From Chlorops oryzae (taxonomy: Eukaryota > Arthropoda > Insecta > Diptera > Chloropidae): 64,000 bases of DNA. The position numbers and the translations under genes were made by a program. Within the stretch, counting starts at the first letter, position 1, and each line of letters starts with the position of its first letter. The notes under the pieces are model-generated. The model did not search any database. It saw nothing but the letters and a program-made list of their open reading frames with translations, and was not told the origin of the DNA. The stretch spans positions 7,574,240 to 7,638,239 of the forward strand of contig CM035807.1 in assembly GCA_020466095.1 (NCBI GenBank). Direction: 5' to 3'. Below are positions 48,092 to 58,881 of this stretch, piece by piece.

Positions 48092-49284
48092 GTTCGTCGC
48101 ATAAGTCACGATGGATATCCCGTGGAGGCGCATGAGGTTAAGACCAAAGATGGTTACATATTAACCATGCATCGAATTCCCGCATTGAGTGCTCAAGGTA
48201 CTGTCATTCAAAGACCCGTTGTCTTTCTACTAGCTGGAATTTACGCCTCATCGGACGCTTGGCTATTGAATGGACGTGACAACTCATTGCCATATCTATT
48301 GTGGCGCAGTGGTTACGACGTCTGGTTGGGTAATAATCGTGGCAATATCTATTCGCGTCGTAATGTCTGGTACAATGCGACGGAACGTGAATTCTGGACC
48401 TTCAGTTGGCATGAAATGAGCATTTATGATTTACCAGCGATGATCGAGTGCATGGCAAGGAAAACGGGTGAGCGGAGAATACATTTTATTGGAATCTCAC
48501 AGGCGGGAACCACTTTTCTCGTACTCAACTCGATGTTGCCGCAATATAATGCGGTCTTTAAAACGGCAACTCTGCTGGCACCCGTTGCCTATGTGAACAA
48601 TACAAAGGGTAGTTTAGCCAAACTGTTCGGCCCCATTTTGGGCACTCGAAATTATATTTCGAAGTTACTCGAGGGCGTGGAAATGGTTTCCACAAATAAA
48701 TTCGTGAAAAAATTCCTTTCGATGGCTTGCTTGGAGAATGAAGAGCCCTTGGTGTGTGTTAGCCGGCTCTGGCCAGCTGTGGGTTATGACACGCGTCATC
48801 TGAACAAGGTGAGATGGAAATTGATGATGCGAGATTGAAGGAAGGCAAAGTGATTGATCAATGGTTTAATTTTTTTTTTTTTTTTTTTCAATTAAAGACA
48901 CTACTTCCGGATATAATGGCGAACTTTCCGGTTGGTGGTTCCTTTAAACAAATTATGCATTACTTTCAAGGCTACGTTTCGACGAAATTTCGCCAATACG
49001 ATTATGGTCCAGAGAAGAATTGGCTTGTTTATCATCAGCTTGAACCGCCGGAATATTGTTTGGAATTGATCACAGTACCAATAACAATATTTTACTCCGA
49101 GAACGATTACATTGTCGCATTGGAGGATATTCGTCGGTTAATTTTTCGCTTGCGAAGCCTTCGAGCGGTCTATAAAATTCCATGGAAGCGATGGAATCAT
49201 TTCGATTTCATTTGTGGTCTGGGTGTTAGAGAATTTATTTTTGAACGAATTGTGAATGCTTTAAACTTGTATGAGTCCAATTGA
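48092..49284 (+). CDS. Acid-lipase-family alpha/beta-hydrolase, two 3' exons
   Basis: Exons 48092-48808 and 48898-49284, phase 0, joined by a GT-AG intron with a long T tract. The first starts after AAAAG and reads VRRISHDGYPVEAHEV, a typical start of the mature domain of insect gastric-type lipases, so an upstream exon with the signal peptide is missing from view. The usual family members hydrolyse triglycerides or cholesteryl esters in gut lumen or lysosome. The triad is present: Ser in HFIGISQAGTT (codon 48497-48499), Asp in SENDYIVALED and His in RWNHFDF. However, the nucleophile elbow is G-I-S-Q-A rather than G-H-S-Q-G, and the oxyanion-hole motif is LLAGIYASSDAW instead of HGLL-type. 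The enzyme may be altered or weakly active. No frameshift; stop at 49282-49284. Confidence 0.88.
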
Positions 49285-49559
49285 TTAGTATTTAGCTATA
49301 TAAGTATTGTAATTATTTAATTTAAATAGATATCATGAGCGTTGAACGCTTCAAATTAACGCAAATAAGCTTTGAAGTTCATATTCTTAATTGAGAAAAT
49401 CAGGGAGGTAATTGTATAACGGATTTTTAATCAATTGATTGTTCTTCTCCAGACAGATAAATTTTCAATCAGTTTAAATTTCGAATTTTATCCTTAATCG
49501 TTCGCTTGATAGATTGTTTTATAAATTGGATGGATTCATCAATATGATTCACTGTTGCC

Positions 49560-50033
49560 CCTTTTTTTGAATTTCATTACATAAAAATTGGAAAAGTGGG
49601 CGTGGCAGAAGGCGTTTTTTGAAAATTACCTCCTACACCCGAAATTCAAATGGCACTTGAACGAAAGTTGGCACTTATTATGCTTCCTTTGTAGCCATAA
49701 TCATCCTCTCCAAAAATTTCTTTGATAGGTCCATTATTAAGGGTACCTCCAGTACTGTACAGGGTCTGTCACAAAAATATCCAAACTGTCCCAAAATCGG
49801 ATTTTTTCGAAATATTTCAATTAAACTTAGAATTTGAACGTATATTTAAGCCTTCGATTATAGTTCAAAAAAATTGGAAAAGTGGGCGTGGCAATGGGAC
49901 GGTTTTCATAAAGAAATTTAACAAAAGTCGGCTTATGAGGCTCCTATTTTTTGATATTAAAAATTATTTGAACATGTGTGTCTGTGTCGGGTATTTTATT
50001 GTCAGGCTCGCCTGACTTTAACACCCTTACTTG
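49560..50033 (-). mobile_element. Helitron/INE-1-like repeat, copy 2
   Basis: In reverse orientation it matches the 5' half of 40152-41272 (AAGTGGGCGTGGCAA, AGGGTACCTCCAGTACTGTA, TATTTAAGCCTTCGATTATA). It ends with the hairpin GTCAGGCTCGCCTGAC (50001-50016) and TAACACCCTTACTTGTT. An extra AAAAGTGGGCGTGGCA block occurs at 49592. Confidence 0.5.
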
Positions 50034-50453
50034 TTTAATAAAGTATTGATTACTCCGACCTCGTGTGAGTTGATATTATATAACGTGGGATGGATGAGAG
50101 AAACCATTATTTAATTTAGTCAATAAAAATATGATCATCCAGCAAAACTATATGCCATATATTACTATATATGTCACTCTCATAGATTTTGGGCGGGACA
50201 ATTCGCGCCAGTTAGAAAGAGATTTACTCGGCAGGCAAAAAAAGAGCGAGAGAGAAATACTTTTGGTGAGTACCTAAGTGAAAAATGCTCATTTTGGTAG
50301 GTACCCAAGACCGTGTTGAAAAGAGCCAAAATAGAAACGGCTCCTGAGTGACATATATAGTTATATATGCTATATGCCAAAGATAAAATCCAGCAAAATG
50401 AGAAAGCAAATAGAAAATATAATACATATTTTCTTATTAAAATAAAATGAGAA

Positions 50454-50564
50454 TCAGGCATGCTCTAGAAATCGAATCCGAATAAAAAAATTCGAACTCA
50501 ATAGAAATTTTATCTACATATTTTGAATTCTTTTATGTGGGTTCGATTTCTAGAGCATGCCTGA
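50454..50564. repeat. 111-bp hairpin repeat
   Basis: The arms TCAGGCATGCTCTAGAAATC and GATTTCTAGAGCATGCCTGA are exactly complementary over 23 bp, including GAA/TTC. The centre is AT-rich. A related left half occurs near 52337-52382 inside the 52217-52816 element. Confidence 0.75.
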
Positions 50565-50724
50565 ATAACTCAATTAGGTCAAGAAAAAGTATTTAAATCC
50601 GCTCCCAAAAGTATGCATATAAATTGTTTAGGAATTATAGTCAAATATCTGTTCATTCTTGCAGGCGTTGCGATTCAAACGCATCTTCAAACAGGGCTTT
50701 AAGTCTCGTGTGAAGCCACTTTAA

Positions 50725-51463
50725 GGGGGTCTTCTCATTGAAAACCCGTTTTTTGGAACCTTTTTAAAAAAATTCTTATTTGAAAACGCAAAGAATAATT
50801 GAAAACTTTTTTTTATTTATTGTATTACAAAAGGTTCAAAGTAAATAAAAAAAATTTTTTTTGCCTCGATACGTGGGCTGTTCAAAAAGTAATGAGACTT
50901 CAAAGTTGGTGGTGAAAAAAAAGGTGCCGTCACGGCGGCCACGATTCCGGGTCTCCGGAGCGTCCGAAATGGAAAAAAAAAAAAACGGGGTTATAATCAG
51001 TAATTCTCGGGTGAACCTCAAGCTTAATTTTGTGATTTTTTTTTTACAAAATGGCGGCCATTCAAAAAATATTTCAATTTCGGGCTTTTTTTTTTGTAGT
51101 TTAGTGTAAAAAAAAAAAAAATAGTAAAAATTTTTTTAAAATTATGGTTGAGGTTCACCCGAGAATGGTGACAATTCTGCGTCGATTCCACTTTGTTTCA
51201 TGAAAATCGGTTCAGTTGAACTGGAGATATCATGGCCGCCAGTTCGAAAAACGTGGTTTCGAGATAAACGCGTTTAAAGTTTGAAGCAACGCAAAAATTA
51301 CTCGTTTTAGCGCAGATCTTGCTCGACAAAGAAGGCTATATCCTCTAAACTATTTCGAATTTCAAAAAATCCTTTTAGGGGCATATTCACAACTACCCAA
51401 GCTATAAATAAATGCAAAAAAAAAAAAAAGTCGAAAAAAAAGTTGCTCAATGAGAAGACCCCC
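50725..51463 (-). mobile_element. TTAA-flanked MITE, family A, copy 3 (complete, inverted)
   Basis: The ends GGGGGTCTTCTCATTGA ... GCTCAATGAGAAGACCCCC are flanked by TTAA at 50721-50724 and 51464-51467. It is 739 bp. Very few differences from 18073-18811 are visible by eye, so both copies are recent. Confidence 0.85.
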
Positions 51464-51879
51464 TTAAACCTAAATTAAGCTTAAAGACTTAAAATAACAT
51501 TTTATTCTTAAATATTCACATGCATACCTCTAGGCGTTGAATTTAAATCCATCAAAATTACACCGATTTATTTATGCTTTTTACTGAATTATTGAGGAAA
51601 AAATTACATGATATTTATTTTATAGATATTTCTATGGCGTGAACTTTAAAAAGCGCAAATTAAATCCAATTGATTGAACTTGTCGATGAGGAAACTAGTT
51701 TGCCATCTTGGGGCATTCATCGCAACATACAAATTGAGAGGACAAATACATTTCAAAGAAAAAAAAAAAAAAAAATGAAAGCGTGTAACTCGATTTTGTA
51801 TACAAATCTGAAAGATAGTGACAATTATTAAAATGTTCTTAAATTCCTGATGAATCAAATATACATACATATTCTGACA

Positions 51880-53260
51880 TAGTTTAATGTCCGGAAATGT
51901 TTCGAGTTCCGTATAAGCTGTTAATAATTCTGTTGATGGTATTGTTTTTACGTATAAACTCCATATTGCCGGGTTATGTGTTTCAAAAGAATCAACGATC
52001 ATAAGCGACCATTGCAAAGCATTTCCATTTCCCGCAAGTCATACGGATCTGTGCAGTCCTAATCTTCCCATTTGAATCTTAAATGTTTCGATATTAACAG
52101 GAAATTTTTTCGGTTCTTGTAAATGACCAGAGCGATGTGTCATAGATTTACAGAAATATGTAATTATGTTTAATCATGACAATAAGATCGATATAACTGA
52201 TCGATAGAGTAAATATTAGAGATGCCGCGGATAGTGATTTTGCCGGATACCGGATATCCGGCAAGCTGCGAGGCCGGATAGCCGGATATCCGGCAACCGG
52301 ATAGTTGAATTTTTTCCCAAATTCAAAAGTAGCTTTATTCAGGCATGCTCTAGAATCCGAATCTGAATAAAAAACTCGAAATTTATGCATTCCTTTTCAT
52401 TCACACACTCAAATACTGAATTATTATTTTTCAAATGAATTTCGACTTGACATGGCAGCCACACGTTCAAGTTTTCATTCAAGACTGGAAAGAAATAAAT
52501 GACACAAGCCGAAGTTATTGCATCTCCGTCATTCTCACTTGTTTCGCTCCAGTATCTAAGGATTTTGTATGTTTTTTTTTTGATTTTTTGAAATACATAA
52601 ACACATAAAAGTCGTCATCATTACAAATCGTTTTGTTCTACTTAATTATTTCATAAAGGGCTTCCTTCAAGGAGATTTATATGAAAAACTGTGAAATTTT
52701 TTAATATCCGGTATCCGGCCGGATAATGAGTTAGTATCCGGCATCCGGCCGAATAGTTCATTTTATGCCGGATATGCCGGATACCGGATAGTAACCGGAT
52801 ATCCGCGGCATCTCTAGTAAATATTCCCATTCATGCATTGCCTTGGAAACATCATAGAATTTGTAGAGGATATGTAAATAATGTGAACCTTTAATCAGCC
52901 AACGTTCCGCCTGTTTCGCTGAGAAGTCCTCGTTGAGATAAAATACTGTTTTCACTTACTGCTTATTATTATTCATATTATGTGAGATTAGCGAATGTGA
53001 TTAATATTATGAAAATAATCATTTTGTGTCTTCACGAAAAGTTTTCGTATTCTGGATAACCGTGTTTGGGAGAGCAATTTTCCTATTGAAAGAACAGAAG
53101 AAAAAAAATTGAATATTTATTCGAATTTTTAAATTCATTTTCACTTACTTCTGTCGCTAATATCTTCAAGCTCTAATCCCGGCTTTTGCTGTTACATAAA
53201 AGTGCTTGATAGCTTGACTATCTAATATAGCACACGCACTGGAACTTATGGGGATTATGG
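51880..53260 (-). pseudogene. Coding-like fragments of an unrecognised gene, interrupted by a hAT element
   Basis: The minus strand shows several protein-like stretches. Near 53150-53225 are SQAIKHFYVTAKAG and, in another frame, LELEDISDR ending at a GTAAGT donor. From 53085 an acceptor AATAG is followed by RKLLSQTRLSRIRKLFVKTQ. At 52819-52955 is FYLNEDFSAKQAERWLIKGS then KAMHEWEY. At 51890-52020 is LQWSLMIVDSFETHNPAIWS. They look like helical, TPR-type sequence but need frameshifts to join and contain stops, and the element at 52217-52816 cuts the open reading. It is most likely a decayed gene; a living gene with assembly errors is possible. Family not recognised. Confidence 0.4.
52217..52816. 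mobile_element. hAT-type element with perfect 8-bp target duplication
   Basis: Inverted ends TAGAGATGCCGCGGATA and TATCCGCGGCATCTCTA, flanked by GTAAATAT at 52209-52216 and 52817-52824. Subterminal regions are packed with CCGGATA/TATCCGG words. It is 600 bp and non-coding. It interrupts the coding-like fragment ending HEWEYL. Confidence 0.9.
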
Positions 53261-53550
53261 CTCGTATTTTTTAAGAAAATCGCAACGATATTAATTCTTA
53301 ATAATATCGCATTAGTCTATAGCGTTGTTGCATCTGCGAACAAAATATCGAAAGACAAGCAAAAATCATGGGATTTTCTACGACAAACAAAAATTTCAAA
53401 AGAATCAATGAAGGATATATACACATAATTCGTATACACTTCAATTGTCCTGATTACTTATCTCACAGCTAAACACCGACTTAAACATTAAAAGAAAATA
53501 AAACACAAAAAACATGCGCTAAACGTTTTATTCAAACAATAAAAACCGAA

Positions 53551-53582
<32 letters not shown>

Positions 53583-53600
53583 CGAATGCTAAAACCAACG

Positions 53601-56600
53601 TCAGGTAACCTTTTTCAGCTCGATGTGCATTTTAAGTGCGACAACTTTTGGCGCCACAATCGGATGTTTACAAGTGCTAAGCAAAATGGAGGCCATTTCT
53701 GTATCTCCTTGGAGCGCCGTGGCCACGGCCAAATTGTATCGTAGAACATTTTGTGCAGCATCTACCGATTTAACTTGCCAATCTCTGGTTTCGAAATCAA
53801 AAGCATTCAAATGCTCTAAATGCTGTTCGAGATGTGGGCGCGCTTCGTGGTGGGGGCGATCCAATAATATTAATGCCTCAGCAACGTACATGTGAGCAAG
53901 CATTCTGAAAATAGATTTTCCATAATTGCGGGAAGAACAGCTTAGTCTCTTTTCCAAAAAAAAAAATTGTTCATATTCATATTTTCTTTAACCCATTATA
54001 TACCATTCCACCAAAATTTTTGATTCCTTCGCAAAAATCTTCTGTTTTGGCACGTTTAACCCTCTGCAGCTGACGTCGTAGTCTGACAGATCCCGCCAAA
54101 TAGAAAATATTGCGTGCGTCCGAAGTTACGATCCTTACGCTCTCTGAACAAAATGCCTTATATTTCGAATTTTCGCTTGAAAACTATTTACTCTTATAAG
54201 ACATAAGGCCAAGAACACGCCAGTCATTTTATTTCAAGAGGAAAATCAATTTAGAGATGAAATGTCTGTTAGACCGCACCGTCAGTTATGATTAGAGCGT
54301 GTATTTTTAAGCATTTATAAAATTGAAGCGTACTTTATGGGGCAAAAAATTTGTTCAATTTACATAAAGTTAAGATTCAAATCGATTTTTAGCCTATTTA
54401 AGACTTTTTCAAAGCTAGGAAATCCCCTTGAAGTTCAAATTCGCTACTTATTTCCAAAATGGTGATAAGAAAAAAAAAATTCCCCCCCACCAAAGTATGC
54501 TTCAAATTTATAAATGCTTAAAAATACACGCTCTAGTTATGATGTCCACGTCAGCTGCAGAGGTTTAAAAATGTTCCGCCAACTTCAAATGATCCATGCC
54601 AGCCTACAAGTATGCTATATATTTTTTTGCTCTAATTTAGTATTTCTTACTTATGTGAGTCAGAAAGACGTTCCTGCTTGAGCAATTCTTGTGCCATTTC
54701 CAGCGCTCGAGCGTAGTCGCCAATGTTCAATAAAACATAACTATAACCCGCATAGATTGCTGAGAGCAAATTGTCCAAAGATTTCTTCGAAATCGGTTTT
54801 GATGGATTGCAGAAATTATTATCCCGTGCACTACGCCATTTCATTCCAGCATCGCTACTTTCGTTTTTTTCTTCACTGAAATACCACTTGTACGACTTTG
54901 TCAACATCAAAGCATTGCGCAAACATAATGCCGCAAACTCCAACGATGATTCTGGCATAGCTGGCGGCTGATCACTATCATCAATTAGATCGAAATATTT
55001 TAACAGTAGTAAATTCGAATCGAAATTTCAAATTTTTCTTACTTGTATAAGACTCTTGGTTTTTGCTTTAATATGAGTTTACGACGTTTTCCCGCGGCTG
55101 CCAATAGTATGGCCAGAGAGCTGCGCTCATGCTCAACGTCTTTCTGTATATTTAATGATCTTTTATAAGGTGATATTGAAAGAGAAATGATCTTACAATT
55201 TCATGATCCATGATACAAGCTTCCGATATACGGAACCATAAACGTCCATTACTGGGATAGGCTTTTAATGGTACAAGCAAGCATTGGAATGCCTCCTTGG
55301 GTCGCCGTAAATGTAACATTGAGATACCCAAATTATATAGAATTTCACAGGAGCGTGCCTAAAGAATACATGAAAATAACTTAGAATATATCAAACAATT
55401 TCTTTAAAAATGAAATTTCATAAGCATAGAAATTTCAAAAATCATAAAATATATTTTTTCTGCCTTGCCATGCTCATATTTTGAAGTTGCGCCGTGCGTA
55501 GATTCGCCGAAATATGCTTGTCAAAAATTAGAGCATTTTGAAAGAATTTTGCAGCAATCGCATAATGCCGCACACGCAAATGTATGACACCCATGTTATT
55601 GGCTACACAAGTACCCAGGTCATTGGCCAGTTGACTAATTAAAAAAAAAAAAAAAAGGATTTATTTCAATGAAAACTTTTGCTAAAAATTCTATATTTTA
55701 TGACTAGAGCGTGTATTTTTAAGCATTTATAAAATTGAAGCGTACTTTCAATTTACATAAAGTTAAGATTCAAATCGATTTTTAGCCTATTTAAGACTTT
55801 TTCAAAGCTAGGAAATCCCCTTGAAGTTCAAATTCGCTACTTATTTCCAAAATGGTGATAAGAAAAAAAAAATTCCCCCCCAAAGTATGCTTCAAATTTA
55901 TAAATGCTTAAAAATACACGCTCTATTTATGACTTACTTCTTGCAGTCCTCATCGTTAATTTTCTTCAGTTGCTTAGAAGCCAATTGAAAGTCCTTCATA
56001 ATATAATATTGATGTGCCTTTAAGGCATTAACCTCCGGAGACTGTTGGGATTGTCAAGAATTTAATTGATGATAAAAAAAAATTTTTTTTTTTGGCCACA
56101 TTTAATTTACCTTATCCTCGGCTATGACAACATTCTTGCGGCTTAAAACTTTTGCCATGGTCGAAAGCAGCTTATATGCACGTGCGAATTCAGTGGAACC
56201 AGCGATGGTGTCTTTAACTTGCTCATCGTGCATCAAACTCTCGGTGAAATTAATTTTCAATTTCTGCTTCAACGTTTCGGAGAAGACTCGCGCTTTATTC
56301 ACATGATTTGTTGCTAATAATAAACGCAGCATTAGTATGCCCACAGGAGCCGCAATGCTTATATCAATTCCATCCAGAATGTCCAAGAGTGGTCTTAAAG
56401 TGTCCATTGAAGTAAAATACATTTGTCGATGGAAGTATATGGTTGCAATGTTGTACAGTACAATTGGTTTGATTACTTTGGGCTGTAAAAGATAACAAAA
56501 CGATTAAATAAAAAATCTATGGAACAGAATGCTAAGATTTGAATGAGAAGGCCTGTGAACAAATGAAAATGAAGGAATTTTGGGCACCCAAGCCAAAGTC

Positions 56601-57742
56601 ATTGGATCGATGAAGAGAATCTCAATTAAACTTTTTTAATTCGGCATCATAAATTAGTCAAAAAAAAAAAAAGAATGTAACCAGCCAATATATCAAAACC
56701 AAATATGGTCCCGAATGTGGAGCAGCTAAGATCGGTCGATTCTTAAGGCTGCATCTAGCACTAGAGGTCGTTAAATCACTAGTCTCCAAATTATAAGGCC
56801 TTTTTTCCCTATCCCTCAATCAAAAATACAATATATCCAGGGGCTGTAGTCATTAGTAGAGCGTGTATTTTTAAGCATTTATAAATTTGAAGCATACTTT
56901 GTGGGGGGGATATTTTTTTTCTTATCACCATTTTGGAAATAAGTAGCGAATTTGAACTTCAAGGGGATTTCCTAGCTTTGAAAAAGTCTTAAATAGGCTA
57001 AAAATAGATTTGAATCTTAACTTTATGTAAATTGAACAAATTTTTTGCCCCATAAAGTACGCTTCAATTTTATAAATGCTTAAAAATACACGCTCTAGTC
57101 ATTAGGGCAAGAGAAAATATTTAAGAGCAACACCTAGAGGTATGCATTTGAATATTTATAAATCAATTGCATAATCTTAAGCCTTTAAGTTCGATTAAGG
57201 TTTTAAATGGAGCCACAGAATCGACATACTTATAAAAATGAAGCCGTTTTGGGCTCGTGAATATTTTGAAAAATTTTGTATGCATACTTTTTGGTGCTTT
57301 GTATTTTTTCCGTTGTCCTAGAAATAATTGTTTTAAAAATTTAGATATTATCATTGAAAAAATAATGAAATTATTTCATTCGAATATAAAGCTAAGCCAT
57401 TTACATTCGACCTGAATAAAAAATATTTAAAAGTTCATTTAAATAAATGCTATGTTTGCATCAGGAGCCATTTAGCTCCCAAAAATCGATACCGATCAAA
57501 AGATTACGCTATCAATTGTTATCGATGGAACTCCATCCCCAAGATTAATATACAAAAACATATTAGTATGTATGATATTGTTAACAATGAATATTGCAAA
57601 CACTTACTTCTTCGTTGTTTATTATCTGCAACTCCAATAGTAGTTTTTCGTGCTCCTTCCCTCCATGTTGATAGAATTGCATTAAAACCCGATTGAGCTT
57701 CATTTGATTTGAATCGGCGTCAATGTTTTCTTCGAAAGACAT
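53601..57742 (-). CDS. Not10: CCR4-NOT transcription complex subunit 10 (CNOT10), 8 exons
   Basis: CNOT10 is a TPR-type scaffold that with CNOT11 docks on CNOT1 of the cytoplasmic deadenylase complex. Exons (minus): 57608-57742, 56111-56482, 55938-56041, 55469-55634, 55197-55358, 55043-55143, 54651-54974 and 53601-53904. Phases agree and the joined frame gives 555 aa. The family is recognised from NNMGVIHLRVRHYA, CEILYNLGISMLHLRRPKEA, ESSLEFAALCLRNAL and KMLAHMYVAEALILLDR, all close to human CNOT10. It is shorter than the human protein (about 740 aa), lacking most of its linker and C-terminal extension. Start ATG is in AACAAAAATG context. Intron 4 (55359-55468) has no usable GT, but ATG|GCAAGG joins in phase, a GC-AG intron. 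AATAAA lies at 53527-53532 (complement). Introns 1, 3 and 7 each hold a copy of one hAT-type MITE. SNX3 is divergent upstream. Confidence 0.93.
54293..54535 (+). mobile_element. hAT-type MITE, family W, copy 1 (CNOT10 intron 7)
   Basis: Inverted ends of ~30 bp start TAGAGCGTGTATTTTTAAGC. GTTATGAT flanks it at 54285-54292 and 54536-54543. It is 243 bp and non-coding. Confidence 0.92.
55705..55925 (+). mobile_element. hAT-type MITE, family W, copy 2 (CNOT10 intron 3, next to splice donor)
   Basis: The ends are as in copy 1. TTTATGAC flanks it at 55697-55704 and 55926-55933. The right duplication overlaps the donor GTAAGTC (55931-55937 on the minus strand), so the element begins 12 bases from the exon edge. 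An internal deletion makes it 221 bp. Confidence 0.92.
56857..57097 (-). mobile_element. hAT-type MITE, family W, copy 3 (CNOT10 intron 1, inverted)
   Basis: Same family in the opposite orientation. GTCATTAG flanks it at 56849-56856 and 57098-57105. It is 241 bp. Confidence 0.92.
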
Positions 57743-58171
57743 TTTTGTTAAGTTTTCGTTTCTTTCAATAGGCTTGGACAAAATAGATTGATATGTATAT
57801 CGATGCATTTGAATCGACTTAACACCACGTCTTGACAGCTTAAAGGCATGTTTTCAATGCTTCGAGAGTTCATTGCGCGTTGCGTTGCTTTTTCACGTTT
57901 GAGAAGAAACCACAACGACTTCTTAAAGCCTATATTCAGATATCCAGTAAGTAAATACGCTACAAGTAAAGTGTAAGAGATATTTCAGTTTCGAATTCGT
58001 AAGGTGTTGGTTATCGCTCAATAAATGTAATTTTTTGAAAGCTATGCTTCTCGGTTGTATTGCAATTTATTGAAATTCGAGCATTAAATGATATGTTTAA
58101 AAAATCCTTAAAATTTATAGATTCACTCTTCGCCTTATTTCAACCCGGTTCATTGCTACTTATACGCTATT
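57743..58171. promoter_or_regulatory. CNOT10 5' flank, shared divergent region with SNX3
   Basis: This is the CNOT10-proximal part of the 1.9-kb head-to-head interval between the CNOT10 start (57742) and the SNX3 start (59655). It presumably holds the CNOT10 promoter. ATCGAT/TATCGAT words occur at 57485-57530 and 57797-57803, compatible with DREF-type sites known at housekeeping promoters; that link is an inference. Confidence 0.4.
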
Positions 58172-58434
58172 GTGCCCTTTTACATTAGGGCAACTATTGC
58201 CAACAATTTTTTGGTTTATTGGCGAGACGAAGCTCGGGGATGTTGAGAAACTACCCCTCTGCGCTTGGTCTCGTCCATAAACCAAAAGAATTAGGTCTGT
58301 TCGCGCACTGCACGAAATTGCCCAAAACTGCCCAATTTTTTGAAAACTGTATGAAAACTGGGCATTTTTGGGCAGTTTCGTGCATTGCGCGAACAGACGT
58401 ATTGGCGGAAATAGTTGCCCTAATGTAAAATGGC
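58172..58434. mobile_element. Fold-back element with double hairpin
   Basis: The outer arms TTTTACATTAGGGCAACTATT and their complement end the element. An inner hairpin (about 58290-58403) pairs GTCTGTTCGCGCACTGCACG with its near-exact complement, around GAAAACTG. It is about 260 bp with no coding sequence. No clear target duplication. Confidence 0.75.
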
Positions 58435-58881
58435 ACATATACACGTTAAAACATTACGATAATGAAATAAATTTACGTCGGCAAGGGTCGCAGGGGAAGA
58501 GATAAAAACGTTCCCATACCAAATCCCCGTGCATCCTTAAGGGCTCTACGCTCTAAAGCAGCAAGTAAATTTCCTATACCAAACACATGAAGAAAAAACA
58601 AAGAAGTACTTGACTTACTTTCGCTACTTGAACGCATACGCTGTATTACAAGTAATCGGACTCACAGGGTTGCATTTAAATCATACATTTTCTATACTTC
58701 TGTCGACCTGTTATCGAAATTTCAACTCTGATTTCCTTTCTTCAAAAGAATGAGCTCGTTACTTCCTTTCAATTTACTTTAACAGCGTTGAGACGTTTAG
58801 CCTACAAAAAGGTGTGTTTCATTATCAAAATGTCTTAACGTGCAGAAAGCGTATTACCGATAGTCGATAGTTTGTACTATC

